64,000 nucleotides of DNA from Lichina pygmaea (lineage: Eukaryota > Ascomycota > Lichinomycetes > Lichinales > Lichinaceae). Location: NCBI GenBank assembly GCA_963422465.1, contig OY730169.1:310001-374000 (forward strand), given 5' to 3'. The notes under the pieces are model-generated. The model made no database searches, was not told the origin of the DNA, and saw only the letters and a program-made list of their open reading frames with translations. This document shows, one piece after another, positions 53,962 to 64,000 of this stretch. The first letter of the stretch is position 1, and each line of letters starts with the position of its first letter. The position numbers and the translations under genes are program-made.

Positions 53962-54492
53962 ATGACCCGGACATCTCGTGTTAATCATCGTGGAGTCCTC
54001 GGTTCTCGTGTTGGCAAGATGGGCAAGGTGTCCAAAGTTTCATGCAGCGCATGTCGTCGTGACCGTGCCAAGTGTGTTGTCAGTTCAGAGTCCACACTTT
54101 GCGGTCGGTGCCTTGAGAAGGGTCGCCGTTGCGATCTCCATCTCGCGGAGTCGGAGTGGGAGAAGATGGAGCTTGAGCGCACTCAGCTCAAGGCTCAACT
54201 GAAGGAGATCAAGGAGCAGGAGTCTGTTCTCCTTCCTCGCAAACTTCGTCTCCGTCGTCAGTTGGGTGTGTTGTCCAAGAAGGAGGGTGAGGCCATCAAG
54301 CGTGAGCTTGCTGCGATCGAGGATCAGGAGGATCTCGAGCAGGAGGCTACGCGTGTGGAGTCCCCGCCGCCTTTGGAGGACTTCTTCTCTTCGGAGGCTT
54401 TGGCTTCTCTCGAGCCTTTGTCTCCATCAATCCTGGCTTCTGCGGGTTTTGTCGGTGGAAACTCCGCAGTTTCTCGTTCGTCGCAGGGCTGA
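53962..54492 (+). CDS. Antisense ORF of Gypsy-3: Zn2Cys6-like protein with coiled coil
   Basis: The frame is 176 residues, opposite to gag-pol, with an ACCATG start 53 bp inside the 3' LTR. Residues about 28-57 have C-x2-C-x6-C-x8-C-x2-C-x6-C with a basic RRDRAK between the second and third cysteines, the canonical fungal Zn(II)2Cys6 binuclear cluster layout. A strongly charged helix (about 65-130, EWEKMELERTQLKAQLKEI) follows, likely a coiled coil, then an acidic, Pro/Ser/Leu-rich tail that could be an activation-type region. It is open throughout although pol is broken, and Gypsy-4 keeps the same design. Its 3' end overlaps the chromodomain end tail to tail. Transcription would start in or near the LTR. 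Role inferred. Confidence 0.65.
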   Translation: MTRTSRVNHRGVLGSRVGKMGKVSKVSCSACRRDRAKCVVSSESTLCGRCLEKGRRCDLHLAESEWEKMELERTQLKAQLKEIKEQESVLLPRKLRLRRQLGVLSKKEGEAIKRELAAIEDQEDLEQEATRVESPPPLEDFFSSEALASLEPLSPSILASAGFVGGNSAVSRSSQG

Positions 54493-54640
54493 AGTTCTCG
54501 GTGGGTTCCCACGAGTTCTCCTCATTGTCATACCCTAACCACTTGACCAGGTATTCGATTTTCTGTCCGCTTCTCCGGCTGTCTAGGATCCTTTCGACAT
54601 CGTACTCTTCTTTGTCGTCCTCAAAGTGCCATTCTGTTTT
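54480..54640 (-). other. Chromodomain of Gypsy-3
   Basis: On the minus strand the sequence encodes the chromodomain core YLVKWLGYDNEENSWEP, with the aromatic residues used in methyl-lysine binding. In chromoviruses it follows integrase and guides insertion to marked chromatin. Confidence 0.8.
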
Positions 54641-57600
54641 GATTGCTGCGTCGCTGGGTGCTGGCTCAAGCAGCGAGACATGGAATACTCGGTGTATCCG
54701 TGCCTTTTTTGGCAGTCTCAGTCGGTAGTTGACTTCTCCAGTGCGCTTCTCAATCTCAAACAGTCCGATTCGTACATGATCCAGCTTTTTGCTCGGTCAC
54801 TTCGAGCGCAGGTTTTTTGTTGACAAATAGACCTTATCCCCTCTCTCCAGGGTTGGTCCCTTCAACCTTTTGCTGTTTAGGCAGTGGCTTGTTGTCTTTT
54901 GTGCGGATTCAATTGCAGTCTTCATTTCCTCATGCATAGCAGTGAGTTTTTCGATGTTCGCTGAAGTGCCACTTCCAGCCACCATCGCTTCCCAGCGGGG
55001 GTTTCTGCCGTAGTTCGCAAAGAACAGTGTCATGCCTGTCACGCTGTGTTGCTGATTGTTGTACGCAAACTGAGCCATTGGTAGCAGTTCTACCCAATCG
55101 TCCTGTCGGTGGTTGACGTAGTGGCGTAGGTACTGTTCCATCGTCTGGTTTGTTCTCTCAGTTTGTCTGTCTGTTTGTGGATGGTAGGCAGTAGACATCC
55201 TTGTGTCTATCCCTAGCTGTCTTGTCCACGTGTTCCAGAATTTCGAGGTGAAGAGTTTGTCTCGATCTGAGATAATCTTCTTGGGTAGCCCTCGCTGGCT
55301 AACCAATTCTTTGAGCAGGACATTGGCGAGTCCGCTCGCTGTTCCTGTCTCTCGCCACAGGATCAGGTGAGCGTATTTGGTGAGGTTGTCAACAACCACC
55401 AAGATACTGTCATATTTCACCTTTGTTACCGGGTCCTCTGACCTCGGCAGCTTCACCACAAAATCCATTGTGATAGTATCCCAAGCCGCTTCTGGGAGGT
55501 CCATTTGTTGACTCTCTCCATAGGGTTTGTGGCGTGACGGTTTGTTTTTCGCACACTCTTCGCAGTTGCGAATAAATTCTGTCACTTTCCACTTCATTCT
55601 GTTGAAGTGGTAACATCTCCGGATCTTTTCCAGGGTCTTGTCTCGCCCAGGATGTCCGTGTAGAGGTCTATCGTGATGTTGTCGAATCACGTCCTCTTGT
55701 GCGCTCTCTGGCACTTCTTCCTTGTTCGTGGCCGCAACATTGTGGCCTAGGGTCAGGAGTGCACCCATTTCTTCAGTTTTCGCTAACTGAGGTTGAGCAT
55801 AGACCAGAGTTTGTCCTTTTGTCACAAGGATTGGGCGCTCTTCTGTCGTGTCGTCTGTCGTCATATCAGGCCGCCTGCTAAGCGCGTCCGCTCGTGCGTT
55901 TTCTGATCCTTTTCGATAGAAGATCTGGAAGTCGTATGAAGCTAAAAGCTCTGCCCATCAGACTTGTCGTCTGTTTAGCTTCTTCGTCGTCGTGAAGTAA
56001 GCCAAATTCTTGTGGTCTGAGTACACGTCCACTGTGTACTTTGCTCCTTCCAGGTAAGGTCTCCACTCCTGGAATGTGTCGACAATCGCTAACAACTCCT
56101 TGTTGTGAACATCGTACCTGAGTTCTGGGCCAGAGAACTTTCTTGATCAGTATGCGACAGGGTGTAGGCGGTTTTCGGCGTCTGGTTGACACAAGCAAGA
56201 TCCAAGTGCTTGGTCCGAGGCATCCGTCTCCATGATGATCCGCCGTCCGGGATCAAATGATGCCAGTATGGGTGCGGAGGTGAACTTCTCTTTCAGCTCC
56301 TGGAACGCTCTCTCTTGGCTGTTCCCCTATGTGAAGGTTTCTTCCTTCTTTGTTAGTTCAGTCAAGGGTGCTGCTGTCCTCGAGTACTTCTTGATGAATC
56401 GTCAGTAGAAGTTCGCAAATCCCAGGAAGGATTGGACTTCTTTGAGGTTTTTGGGTGTTGGCCAGTCTCGTACTGCTGTGATCTTTGTATCGTCCATACG
56501 GATTCCTTCTGTCGTCAGGATCGATCCCAAATATTCCACTTCTTTCACGTGGAAGACACTCTTATCAAAGTGTAACCTCATTCCTGCTTCTTGGAGCGCA
56601 TGTAGGATCTTCTTGACATGCTGTCTGTGCTCCTCCAGGGTTCCATTGGTGTAAACCAAGACATCGTCGATATAAGCGGTAATAAATATATCCAGGTATT
56701 GTCGGAGGATGGCGTTAATAAGCGATTGGAACATCGCCGGTGCATTCGTAAGGCCAAATGGCATAACAGTATACTTGTAATGCCCGTTCCTTGTACGAAA
56801 GGCTGTCTTCCATTCTTCACCATCTTTCATCCTAACCAGGTTGAAAGCGCCTCGGATGTTGAACTTGGTAAACTACTTGGCTCCTTGGATTCAGTCCTGG
56901 ATTTCCGATATTAACGGTAGCGGGTAGCGATTCTTAATCGTGATCACATTAAGCTGCCAGTAGTCGATGCACAGTCGTAATTTGCCGTCCTTCTTTGGCA
57001 CAAACAATATTGGGTATCCGGCCGGTGATGTTGAAGGTCTTATGAACCCTTTCGCTAGGTTCTTGTCCAGGTAATCTCTTAAGACCTCAAGCTCCTTTGC
57101 TGATAGGGTGTAAATAGGGCTGTGTGTGGGTTTCTTTCTGTCTTCCAGCAGAATTTCGTGATCCCACTCTTGGTGTTCTGGTAGCGTCGTGACTGCTTCC
57201 TCACCAAACATCTCCTGGTAGTCTTTATACTCACTTGGCAGCTGCGGTGCCTGAGTCTCGCCCACGGCGTCATGCGTGGTGCAAAGTTGATGGTTTCAGG
57301 GCTTCATCCAAGCCACATAGGCTCGCCCTCGCCGGTGGTGCTTCTTCCACCCTGCATATGAGATCTCTTTGATTCTCACTTTTTCTGGCTCTGCTCGAGT
57401 TGCCAGACTCCTCTTCGGAAAGACTAGGTGCCTTCTTTTCCAGTCGATCCTTGGGTTTTGACTTTCCAACCACAGAAGACCCAATATAACTTCATGTGGT
57501 ATCTGGACCAAGTCGAATTCTTCTGATCCAATTGTCGTACTGTCGACACACAGTTGTAGATTCTTGGTCTCCTTCATCACTCGTCCTTGGTTGTTGGAGA

Positions 57601-57858
57601 GTGGTGTCCTGTCCACTACTGTTAGTTGGTATGGATTCCTCTTTTCCTGAGTCGGGATCTTGTGCTTCCTGGCAAAACTTTCTGACATGAAGTTGCCAGT
57701 AGCTCCAGAGTCAATCATGGCGTTTGTCAGATGCCTGTTGACTCTCATCTTGATGCGAAAATGCGGACTGCAGGCTGTCACGTCGAGGCTCTGCTCAACC
57801 CCTTCTCTCCGGAGTGTTGTCTTGCCTGCTCTTCCGACTCCGGATTTGAAGAGCACTG

Positions 57859-58188
57859 CTAGTTTTTTGAACGACCAAGGCCCTGAGCCTGGTGTTCTGC
57901 CATGTGTCTTTCACATTTTTCGGTGAAGCATAGCTCCCATGCGTCTTCTCCGCAATCATCGCGTTCTTTCCCTTGCTGGCTTAGCTGGTGCTTGATGCTC
58001 CAGGCTTTTTTGTGGTGTTCTGGGCCAGGGAAGTAGTGCCTTCTCCTTTTCTCTAGGAGATGTTCCTTGCAGTGGTGGTCCTCGCATCCTTTCCAATAAG
58101 GACGTCCGCAGGCTGGTGTCGTAGCCTGGTGAAGGTCCACTTGCGCTATGATGTCTCGGGGCTGTGAGATGCTGATGGTGTCGTCCAC
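57859..58188 (-). other. Cys/His-rich W-x2-C-x4-C-x2-H module region of Gypsy-3
   Basis: Between zinc knuckle and protease there are two clear copies of the module, WKGCEDHHCKEH and WELCFTEKCERH. The first is followed by an FPG-x2-H block, exactly as in Gypsy-1b. The pattern is shared while the surrounding sequence has diverged, which suggests that it was once under constraint. Function unknown. Fossil. Confidence 0.6.
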
Positions 58189-59441
58189 CCATCACGTCAC
58201 TCTTGCTTCGCTGTCCTCCAACAAGGTCGCATCCTGTCGTTGGAGTAGTGGTGTCTCAGGAACTGGTGGCATGCCGGTTATGTCAATCTCGTAGTCTGTT
58301 GTGTCGAATTCAGAGATCAGGTCATCCTCCCAATGAACCTTATCGATCTGGTCTTGGGTTGCGTGCAGGTCCTCCAGTGACCTCTGCAGATTGTTCTCCA
58401 GTCTTTCGATGTGCCGTCTGAGATTGTCCTCCTGTCCGAGGAGTGTTGCTTCTGACCGGTTCATGGGTAGCGTGCCTCTGGGAGCCCTCGGTGGCTCCTG
58501 AATGCACTTGCCTTTCCAGGCACTGGTGGCATTCAACTGCTTACCCTTGCCTTCTTTCTTCTTCTTGCTTTGGCAGTTGGCTGCGAGGTGTCCTACCTTC
58601 TGGCAATTGTAACACTTCCGTGTTTCTTTCTTCTTTGTTGCCTGTGGTGTTGTTGCATCAATCTCCATGGGTGTCAAGCTGTACTTGTCTTGTGCTGGCA
58701 CTGTCTTTTTGCCCCATGGCCTTGCATGCTTGCCTCACTTCTCGAGTTCTTGTTTGAACTGTCGGTTGTCGATGCGTACCGCTGTGTCAATCATATCCTC
58801 AAGGTTGGTGGGTCAGTCTCCTTGTGCGATGTCATCCTTGACTTGTTCCTTGAGAGCTTGGTAGAATAGTGCCGTCAAGGCACTGTCTCCCTATTGCGTC
58901 CTCACTGACAACTGTTGGAACTTCGCCGTGAAGTCTGATGCTGACCCTGTCTGCCGTAGTGCTTGGAGCTTTCGTTCCGCATCTTGTTCTTCATCAATGA
59001 CCCCGAAGGTCTTCTTCATCTGGGTCTTGAAGGTAGAGAATCTCCCAATGATCTGCCGTGTCGTGGTCTCCATGCTAGAGGGATCTTCCTTGTTGTCGAG
59101 GAAGTCTTGTAGGTAGACATTGAACTAGGCAAATGTCAGTCTGTCCAGGTAGGAAGCTGTGAACAGCACCTTCTCCTGTTCCGTAGGGAATTGTGCGGTG
59201 TTGAATCTGTAGTAAAGCTCAAGCTGAGAGAAGAATAATTCTAATCCCCCTTGTGATCCATCGTACCTCTTTAGTGTACCTACCTTCAACGGCTTTGGAG
59301 GTAAGGTGAGGGTGGTAGTGACAGGTGGTTCCTGGGCTTGCGCCTGAGGCGCAGCCCAAGCTTGGCCTGCCTGCGAAGGGGTAGGGCTGCGTGGATCTGC
59401 CATCATATTGAGCCGGTGTCCTATGTGTTAGAGGCTGAAAC

Positions 59442-59831
59442 TGTTAAAGGCCAGTCCACGTTCACACAGGATATGGGTGGTCCTGTCTTCGACCGAGGAG
59501 GGCAGGGACTCAATAGATGAATAGCAAGTAGGGTAACTCTCTTGCTATTGTCGCTCGTAATGTGCGTTCAGTCTGGAGAGCTATTCTCTCCGGCTATCTG
59601 GGTTCTTATATACAGGAGCCTGAGGGGGGGGGTCCTCCCGAGGGGTATCAGCTTTCTGCGTGGACGAGCTGGACAAGCTGGTTACATGTTGTCCGCCTCG
59701 TCCACCGTGGACAAGCTGGACGAGCTGGTTACACATCGTCCACCTTGTCCACCGGGTCGGGTGAACATTGTTCCGTGTACCTCTGTACACTCGCTTCAGT
59801 CGGCTCAGCCGTTCCGGCCTGGGCCTTAACA
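59442..59831 (-). repeat. 5' LTR of Gypsy-3 (two 47-bp units)
   Basis: 390 bp, TGTTAAAGG to CCTTAACA. It is exactly one 47-bp unit shorter than its partner. Confidence 0.93.
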
Positions 59832-59836
59832 AATAT

Positions 59837-60339
59837 GCTTGAGAAAGTCTAGCAAAGGATCCTATTGCTATGCCAAAGCTTGGAGGCCAATAGCACTTCT
59901 CAACACAATTGGGAAGCTGATCGAAGCTCTGGCAGCCACAAAGCTAAGTGAACTGGCTGAGAAAGAAAACCTACTACCAGAAATCCAGATAGGCTTTAGA
60001 AAAGGAAGATCAACTGAGTCTGCACTATTTCTACTCACTTCCCAAGTTGAAAAAGTCTGGAAGGAAGGAATGGTAGCCAGTCTTCTTTCTCTGGATATCT
60101 CAGGAGCTTATGATAGAGTTCTGCCAGAAATTCTCAAGAAAATCCTGGAGAGAAAAGGAATCCCCAGCTGGTTTGTTAACTGGATTTTTTCTTTCACTAC
60201 TCAAAGAAAAACCTCTCTTGTTTTTGATGATTCAGAGTCTTCTTTGTTTCCAGTATACTGTGGAGTCCCTCAAGGTTCACCTCTCTCTCCTATTTTATTT
60301 CTTTTCTATATTTCAGATCTTCATAATACTGTTCATACA
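59837..60339 (+). pseudogene. LINE-2: reverse transcriptase continuation
   Basis: The RT palm region ([55 protein letters not shown]) is open from just after the Gypsy-3 duplication. It stops where the antisense Gypsy-1 LTR begins at 60,340, before the FADD motif. The rest of LINE-2 is not found in the window. Confidence 0.88.
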
Positions 60340-60926
60340 TGTTGCGGTCTGTACCGTGCCGTCCTAACCGAGTATAGGATTAAGGGCAAGATGCGGAAGG
60401 CAGGTTGGTTCTCGCAGGAGAGGAGTGTCAAGGAGCGCGAAGGGGTTTGGTGGAACGTGGTGGTGGTGACACCTGATCAATGGCTTCGTACAAAAGGATT
60501 GTATTGAAGTAGATCTAGTTGTCTGGATCACAACATAAGTTGAAGACGATTGTTCCATAAGGGAACTATCGCCAGACTATATAGTGCTGGCCTGTCAAGA
60601 TGATCAAGATTGTCTTGACAGTCTTGACGTCAAGACAGGTGAGATTGTCTTGACAGTCCCACCATGTTATGCACCCTGCGTCGAGACTGGTGAGATTGTC
60701 ACAATGCTTCATGCACGCTGTGTCAAGACTGGTGAGGCTGTCTCAATGCTTCCTGCATCCTGCATCGAGACTGGTGAGATTGTCTTGATACTTCATGCAT
60801 GCTGCGTCAAGCTGCCTGTGTGTAGGTCAACAGTCACGTGACCCCTTGTTGGTTGGTCACTTGACTTCCATGGTGTCCTCTTGCCTGGCCCGCGGCCTGA
60901 TTGCCTATAAATGAGTGGCTCCCATC
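60340..60926 (-). repeat. Antisense Gypsy-1 LTR, truncated by Gypsy-4
   Basis: This is the reverse complement of the Gypsy-1 LTR, from TGTTGCGGTCTG (LTR end) to GAGTGGCTCCCATC, missing only the last few bases (the LTR start), where Gypsy-4 inserted at 60,927. It contains diverged 42-bp minisatellite units (about 60,640-60,810) and is more diverged than the copies at the left of the window. Confidence 0.88.
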
Positions 60927-61318
60927 TGTTAAAGGCCGGGCCGGGTTCACACAGAAACTGGTACAGTCTGTTGCTTCGCAGGGCGGATTCTAGACAGGGA
61001 CTCGGTAGAGAAATAGACAGGTGGGGTAACTCTCCTGTGCTATTGTCTCAGTATGATGTGTGCGTATTGTGTGTTCAGCCTGGAGAGCTAATCCCTCCGG
61101 GCCCTTGGGGTGGTCTTTATACAGATGCCCTAGGGGGGGGGTCTCCTCCGAGGGGTATCATCCTTTTGCGTGGACAAGCTCCTCGCTTAGCTCCTGCTTG
61201 TCCACCAGACAAGCTCCTCGCTTAGCTCTTGCTTGTCCACCAGATCAGTCAGATGTTGTTCCGCATGACTAACACTCCTCCCTCACTTACCTGGGCTGTT
61301 CTGGCCTAGGCCTTAACA
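60927..61318 (-). repeat. 3' LTR of Gypsy-4
   Basis: 392 bp with the same TGTTAAAGG/CCTTAACA ends as Gypsy-3. Two units of about 39 bp lie near 61,168-61,245. Confidence 0.9.
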
Positions 61319-61379
61319 CTATCCCCTCCCTCCAAGGGTTCTGTCCCCAGATCCTTTTCGTTCCTGCTCCTCTTTTGTC

Positions 61380-61952
61380 ATGAACCAAGGCCAGACAACT
61401 CAAACTTGTTGTCGCAGTTTTCTTTCTTGTCATATTGGCAAAATAGGCAAGGAATCGAAAATCGCATGCGGTGCTTGTTGTCGCGACCATGCCAAGTGTG
61501 TTGTGAGCTCCACATCATCTTTTTGTTGTCGGTGTGTTGAGAAGAGTTGTCACTGTGACCTTCATCTCTCGGAATCAGAATGGAAGAAGATGGAACTTGA
61601 GCGCAAGCAGCTCGAGGCTCAGCTGCGGGAGACTGATGACCAATTGTCAAAGTTGCTTCCCTGGCAGATCTGCCTCCGCTGGCAGCTGGGTTGTCTCTCA
61701 CAGAAGGAGGCTGATGCTATCTGTCGTGAGCTGTCAGCCATCAAGGATCAAGAGTCTCTTGATGCTCAGGAACAAGAGGCTCTCCGTGTTATCTGCGAAC
61801 AGGAGGCCAGTCAGGCTGCTGCTCCGCCGTCCTTTGAGGATGTCTTCTCTTCAGAGACTTTGGCTTCTCTTGAGCTGTTGTCCCTGTCAGACCTGGTCGC
61901 TGTGGGTTTGCTCAGTGGTAATCCACCAGCTTCTGGTTCATCGCAGGGCTGA
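61380..61952 (+). CDS. Antisense ORF of Gypsy-4: Zn2Cys6-like protein with coiled coil
   Basis: The frame is 190 residues, opposite to gag-pol, starting 62 bp inside the LTR. It keeps the six-cysteine cluster C-x2-C-x6-C-x8-C-x2-C-x6-C (about residues 32-61, with a few additional Cys). A charged helix (ESEWKKMELERKQLEAQLRE) and the acidic Leu/Ser-rich tail (FSSETLASLELLSLSDL) follow, and the same SSQG end as Gypsy-3. The residues between the second and third cysteines are less basic (CRDHAK). An extra helix segment (about 135-150) is absent from Gypsy-3. Conservation of cluster, helix and tail across diverged DNA supports past selection on this frame. Function inferred. Confidence 0.65.
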   Translation: MNQGQTTQTCCRSFLSCHIGKIGKESKIACGACCRDHAKCVVSSTSSFCCRCVEKSCHCDLHLSESEWKKMELERKQLEAQLRETDDQLSKLLPWQICLRWQLGCLSQKEADAICRELSAIKDQESLDAQEQEALRVICEQEASQAAAPPSFEDVFSSETLASLELLSLSDLVAVGLLSGNPPASGSSQG

Positions 61953-64000
61953 AGTTCTCAGTTGGTTCCCACGAATTCTCCTCTTCGTCAAATCCTAACC
62001 ACTTCACCAGGTACTTGGTTTTCTATCTGTTTCTTTGACTATCCAGGATCCTTTCAACATTGTACTCTTCTTCATCATCCTCAAAGTTCCATTCTGTCTT
62101 GATTTCTGCGTCGCTGGGTGCTGGTTCAAGCAGCAAGACGTGGAATACTCGGTGTATCCTTGCTTTTCGTAGTAGTCTCAGTTGGTAGTTGACCTTCCCA
62201 GTGCACTTCTTGATTTTGAATAGTCTGATTCGTACATGGTCCAGCTTTTTGCTCAGTCACTTTGAGCGCAGGTTTTTTGTTGATAGGTAGACCTTATCCC
62301 CCCTTTCCAGGGTTGGTCCCTTCAACCTTTTGTTGTGTAGTTGGCGGGTGGTGGTGTTCTGGGCACAGTCGATTGTTGTTTTCATTATCTTGTGCATAGC
62401 AGCAAGTTTGCTAACATCGACAATGTTGCCTCTTGCTGTTGCCTGCCATCAGAGGTTTCTTCCGTAGTTCGCAAAGAACAGTGTCATCCCTGTCACGCTG
62501 TGTTGCTGGTCATTGTACGCAAACTGAGCTATTGGTAGCAGTTCCACCCAGTTATCCTGCTGGTGGTTGATGTAGTGTTGTAGATACTGCTCCATTGTCT
62601 GGTTTGTCTGCTCAGTTTGTCTGTCAGTTTGTGGGTGGTAGGCTGTTGACATCCTTGTATCAATGCCAAGTTGCCTTGTCCACGTGTTCCAGAATTTTGA
62701 GGTGAAGAGTTTGTCTTGATCTGAGATGATTGTCTTTGGTAGCCCTCGGTGGCTTACCAGCTCTTTGAGTAGGACACTTGCGAGTTTGTTCGCGGTTCCT
62801 GACTCTTTCCACAGGACCAGGTGGGTGTATTTGGTGAGCTTGTCAACAACTACCAAAATACTATTGTATACCACCTTTGTTGCTGGGTCTGTTGACTTTG
62901 GCAACTTGACCACGAAATCCATCATGATAGTTTCCCATAGTGCCTCGGGTAGGTCTATTTGCTGTGCCTGCCCATAGGGCTTATGTCTTGATGGCTTGTT
63001 CTTTGCGCACTGTTCGCAGTTGCGGATAAACTCTGTCATCTTGCACTTCATTCTGTTGAAGTGGTAGTTCCTTTGGATTTTCTCCAAGGTTTTATCTTGC
63101 CCGGGGTGTCTGTGCAAAGGCCTGTCATGGTGTCTCTGGATCACCTCCTCTTGTGCTCTTTCTGGCACAATTTCCTTTTTGTTTGCCACCTTGTGGCCAA
63201 GGGTAAGGAGTGGACTCTTTGTTTCAGTTGTTGCCAGTTGGGGTTGGGCATAGACCAGGGTTTGTCTTTTTGTCGCTAGGATTGGGTGTTCCTCTGTTGT
63301 TTTCTTATTCATCAGGTCTGGTCACCTGCTGAGTACGTCCACTCGAGCATTTTCGGTGCCCTTCCGGTAGAGGATTTGGAAGTTGTATAATGCCAACAAC
63401 TCTGCCCATCGAACTTGTTGTTGGTTTAGCTTCTTTGTTGTTGTGAAGTAAGCTAAGTTCTTGTGGTCTGAGTACATGTCTACCGTGTATTTTGCCCCCT
63501 CCAAGTAAGGCCTCTATTCTTGGAATGCGTTGACAATTGCTAGCAACTCTTTGTTGTGAACATTGTACCTCAGTTCTGGGCCAGAGAACTTTCTCGATCA
63601 GTACACAACAGGGTGTAAGCAGTTGTTGGTGTCTGGTTGACACAAGCAGGATCCCAATGCTTGGTCTGAGGTATCAGTTTCCAGAATGATCCTCTTCTCG
63701 GGATCAAATAATACCAAAATAGGTGTGGAGATGAATTTATTCTTCAACTCCTGGAAGGCTGCTTGTTGGCTCTCCCCCCACCTGAAAGATTTGTTCTTTC
63801 TGGTTAACTCTGTCAAGGCTGCTGCTGTTCTTGAGTAGTTCTTGATGAATCATCAGTAGAAGTTTGCAAATCCTAGGAAGGATTGTACTTCTTTGAGGTT
63901 TTTGGGTGTTGGCCAGTCTTGTACTGCTGCCGTCTTTGTGTTGTCTATTCAGATTCCTTCTGTTGTCAGGATCAACCCCAAATATTCCACTTCTTTTGTG

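Larger units (their letters stand above)
53473..59831 (-). mobile_element. Gypsy-3: full-length Ty3/Gypsy chromovirus, broken
   Basis: Bounded by AATAT duplications (53,468-53,472 and 59,832-59,836). Read on the minus strand: 5' LTR (59,831-59,442), gag (about 59,406-58,590) with a zinc knuckle (CYNCQKVGHLAANC near 58,610), Cys/His module region (58,188-57,859), protease (DSGATGNF near 57,705), reverse transcriptase (about 57,170-56,400), RNase H (about 56,300-55,880), integrase (about 55,760-54,900), chromodomain (about 54,640-54,480), polypurine tract (about 53,930-53,912), 3' LTR (53,909-53,473). Outside the minisatellite the two LTRs differ at about five positions, all transitions, so it is fairly young. 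Coding is interrupted at roughly eight places. An ORF on the opposite strand lies at 53,962-54,492. It interrupts LINE-2. Confidence 0.95.
60927..64000 (-). mobile_element. Gypsy-4: 3' half of a Ty3/Gypsy chromovirus, runs off the window
   Basis: Read on the minus strand from the right edge: reverse transcriptase end (64,000 to about 63,830), RNase H (about 63,790-63,310), integrase (about 63,190-62,450), chromodomain (about 62,110-61,960), polypurine tract (about 61,338-61,320) and 3' LTR (61,318-60,927, TGTTAAAGG to CCTTAACA). The antisense ORF lies at 61,380-61,952 on plus. It is a close relative of Gypsy-3 but a separate subfamily: the LTR has two units of a different repeat, TGGACAAGCTCCTCGCTTAG. 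The visible part is interrupted at a few places. It inserted into a Gypsy-1 LTR. Confidence 0.92.

Overview
The window looks like a filamentous ascomycete (Pezizomycotina) chromosome segment. Evidence: many short (about 55-85 bp) GT...AG introns with CTAAC/CTGAC branch sites, chromodomain-bearing Ty3/Gypsy elements, Zn(II)2Cys6-type cysteine patterns, a Ser/Thr-rich GPI-anchored wall protein, a membrane kelch protein and a kinase-TPR protein of the type seen in fungal repeat families. No species is claimed.

Layout. 1-30,030 is a nest of retroelements: two copies of one chromovirus family (Gypsy-1, LTR about 600-644 bp), copies of a second (Gypsy-2, LTR about 275 bp), five copies of a non-LTR retrotransposon (LINE-1; the copy at 10,278-15,510 has both ORFs open), a fragment of a different LINE (LINE-3) and an LTR with a 9-bp terminal inverted repeat. 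30,471-49,537 is a GC-rich island with three host genes: a protein kinase with a near-identical TPR array (+), a secreted and membrane-anchored kelch protein (-, 6 exons) and a 17-exon GPI-anchored Ser/Thr-rich adhesin-like protein (+). The spacers between them carry poly-G/C tracts, GTAC-rich clusters and microsatellites. 51,009-64,000 returns to retroelements: LINE-1 and LINE-2 pieces, a complete but broken Gypsy-3 bounded by a 5-bp duplication, an antisense LTR of Gypsy-1, and Gypsy-4 running off the right edge.

Insertion order that can be read: Gypsy-3 went into LINE-2 (AATAT duplication at both ends); Gypsy-4 went into a Gypsy-1 LTR that itself sits at a break in LINE-2; one LINE-1 copy went into the integrase region of Gypsy-2 (14-bp duplication); Gypsy-1b went into the gag region of an older Gypsy-2 copy; LINE-1b went into the 3' LTR of Gypsy-1b.

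The most unusual signal is shared by three of the four chromovirus families. Just inside the 3' LTR, on the strand opposite to gag-pol, each carries a small ORF whose protein begins with six cysteines in exact Zn(II)2Cys6 spacing followed by a likely coiled coil, as in a minimal fungal DNA-binding protein. Two of the families also share a repeated W-x2-C-x4-C-x2-H module between the gag zinc knuckle and the protease. All LTR elements here look broken and are treated as fossils.
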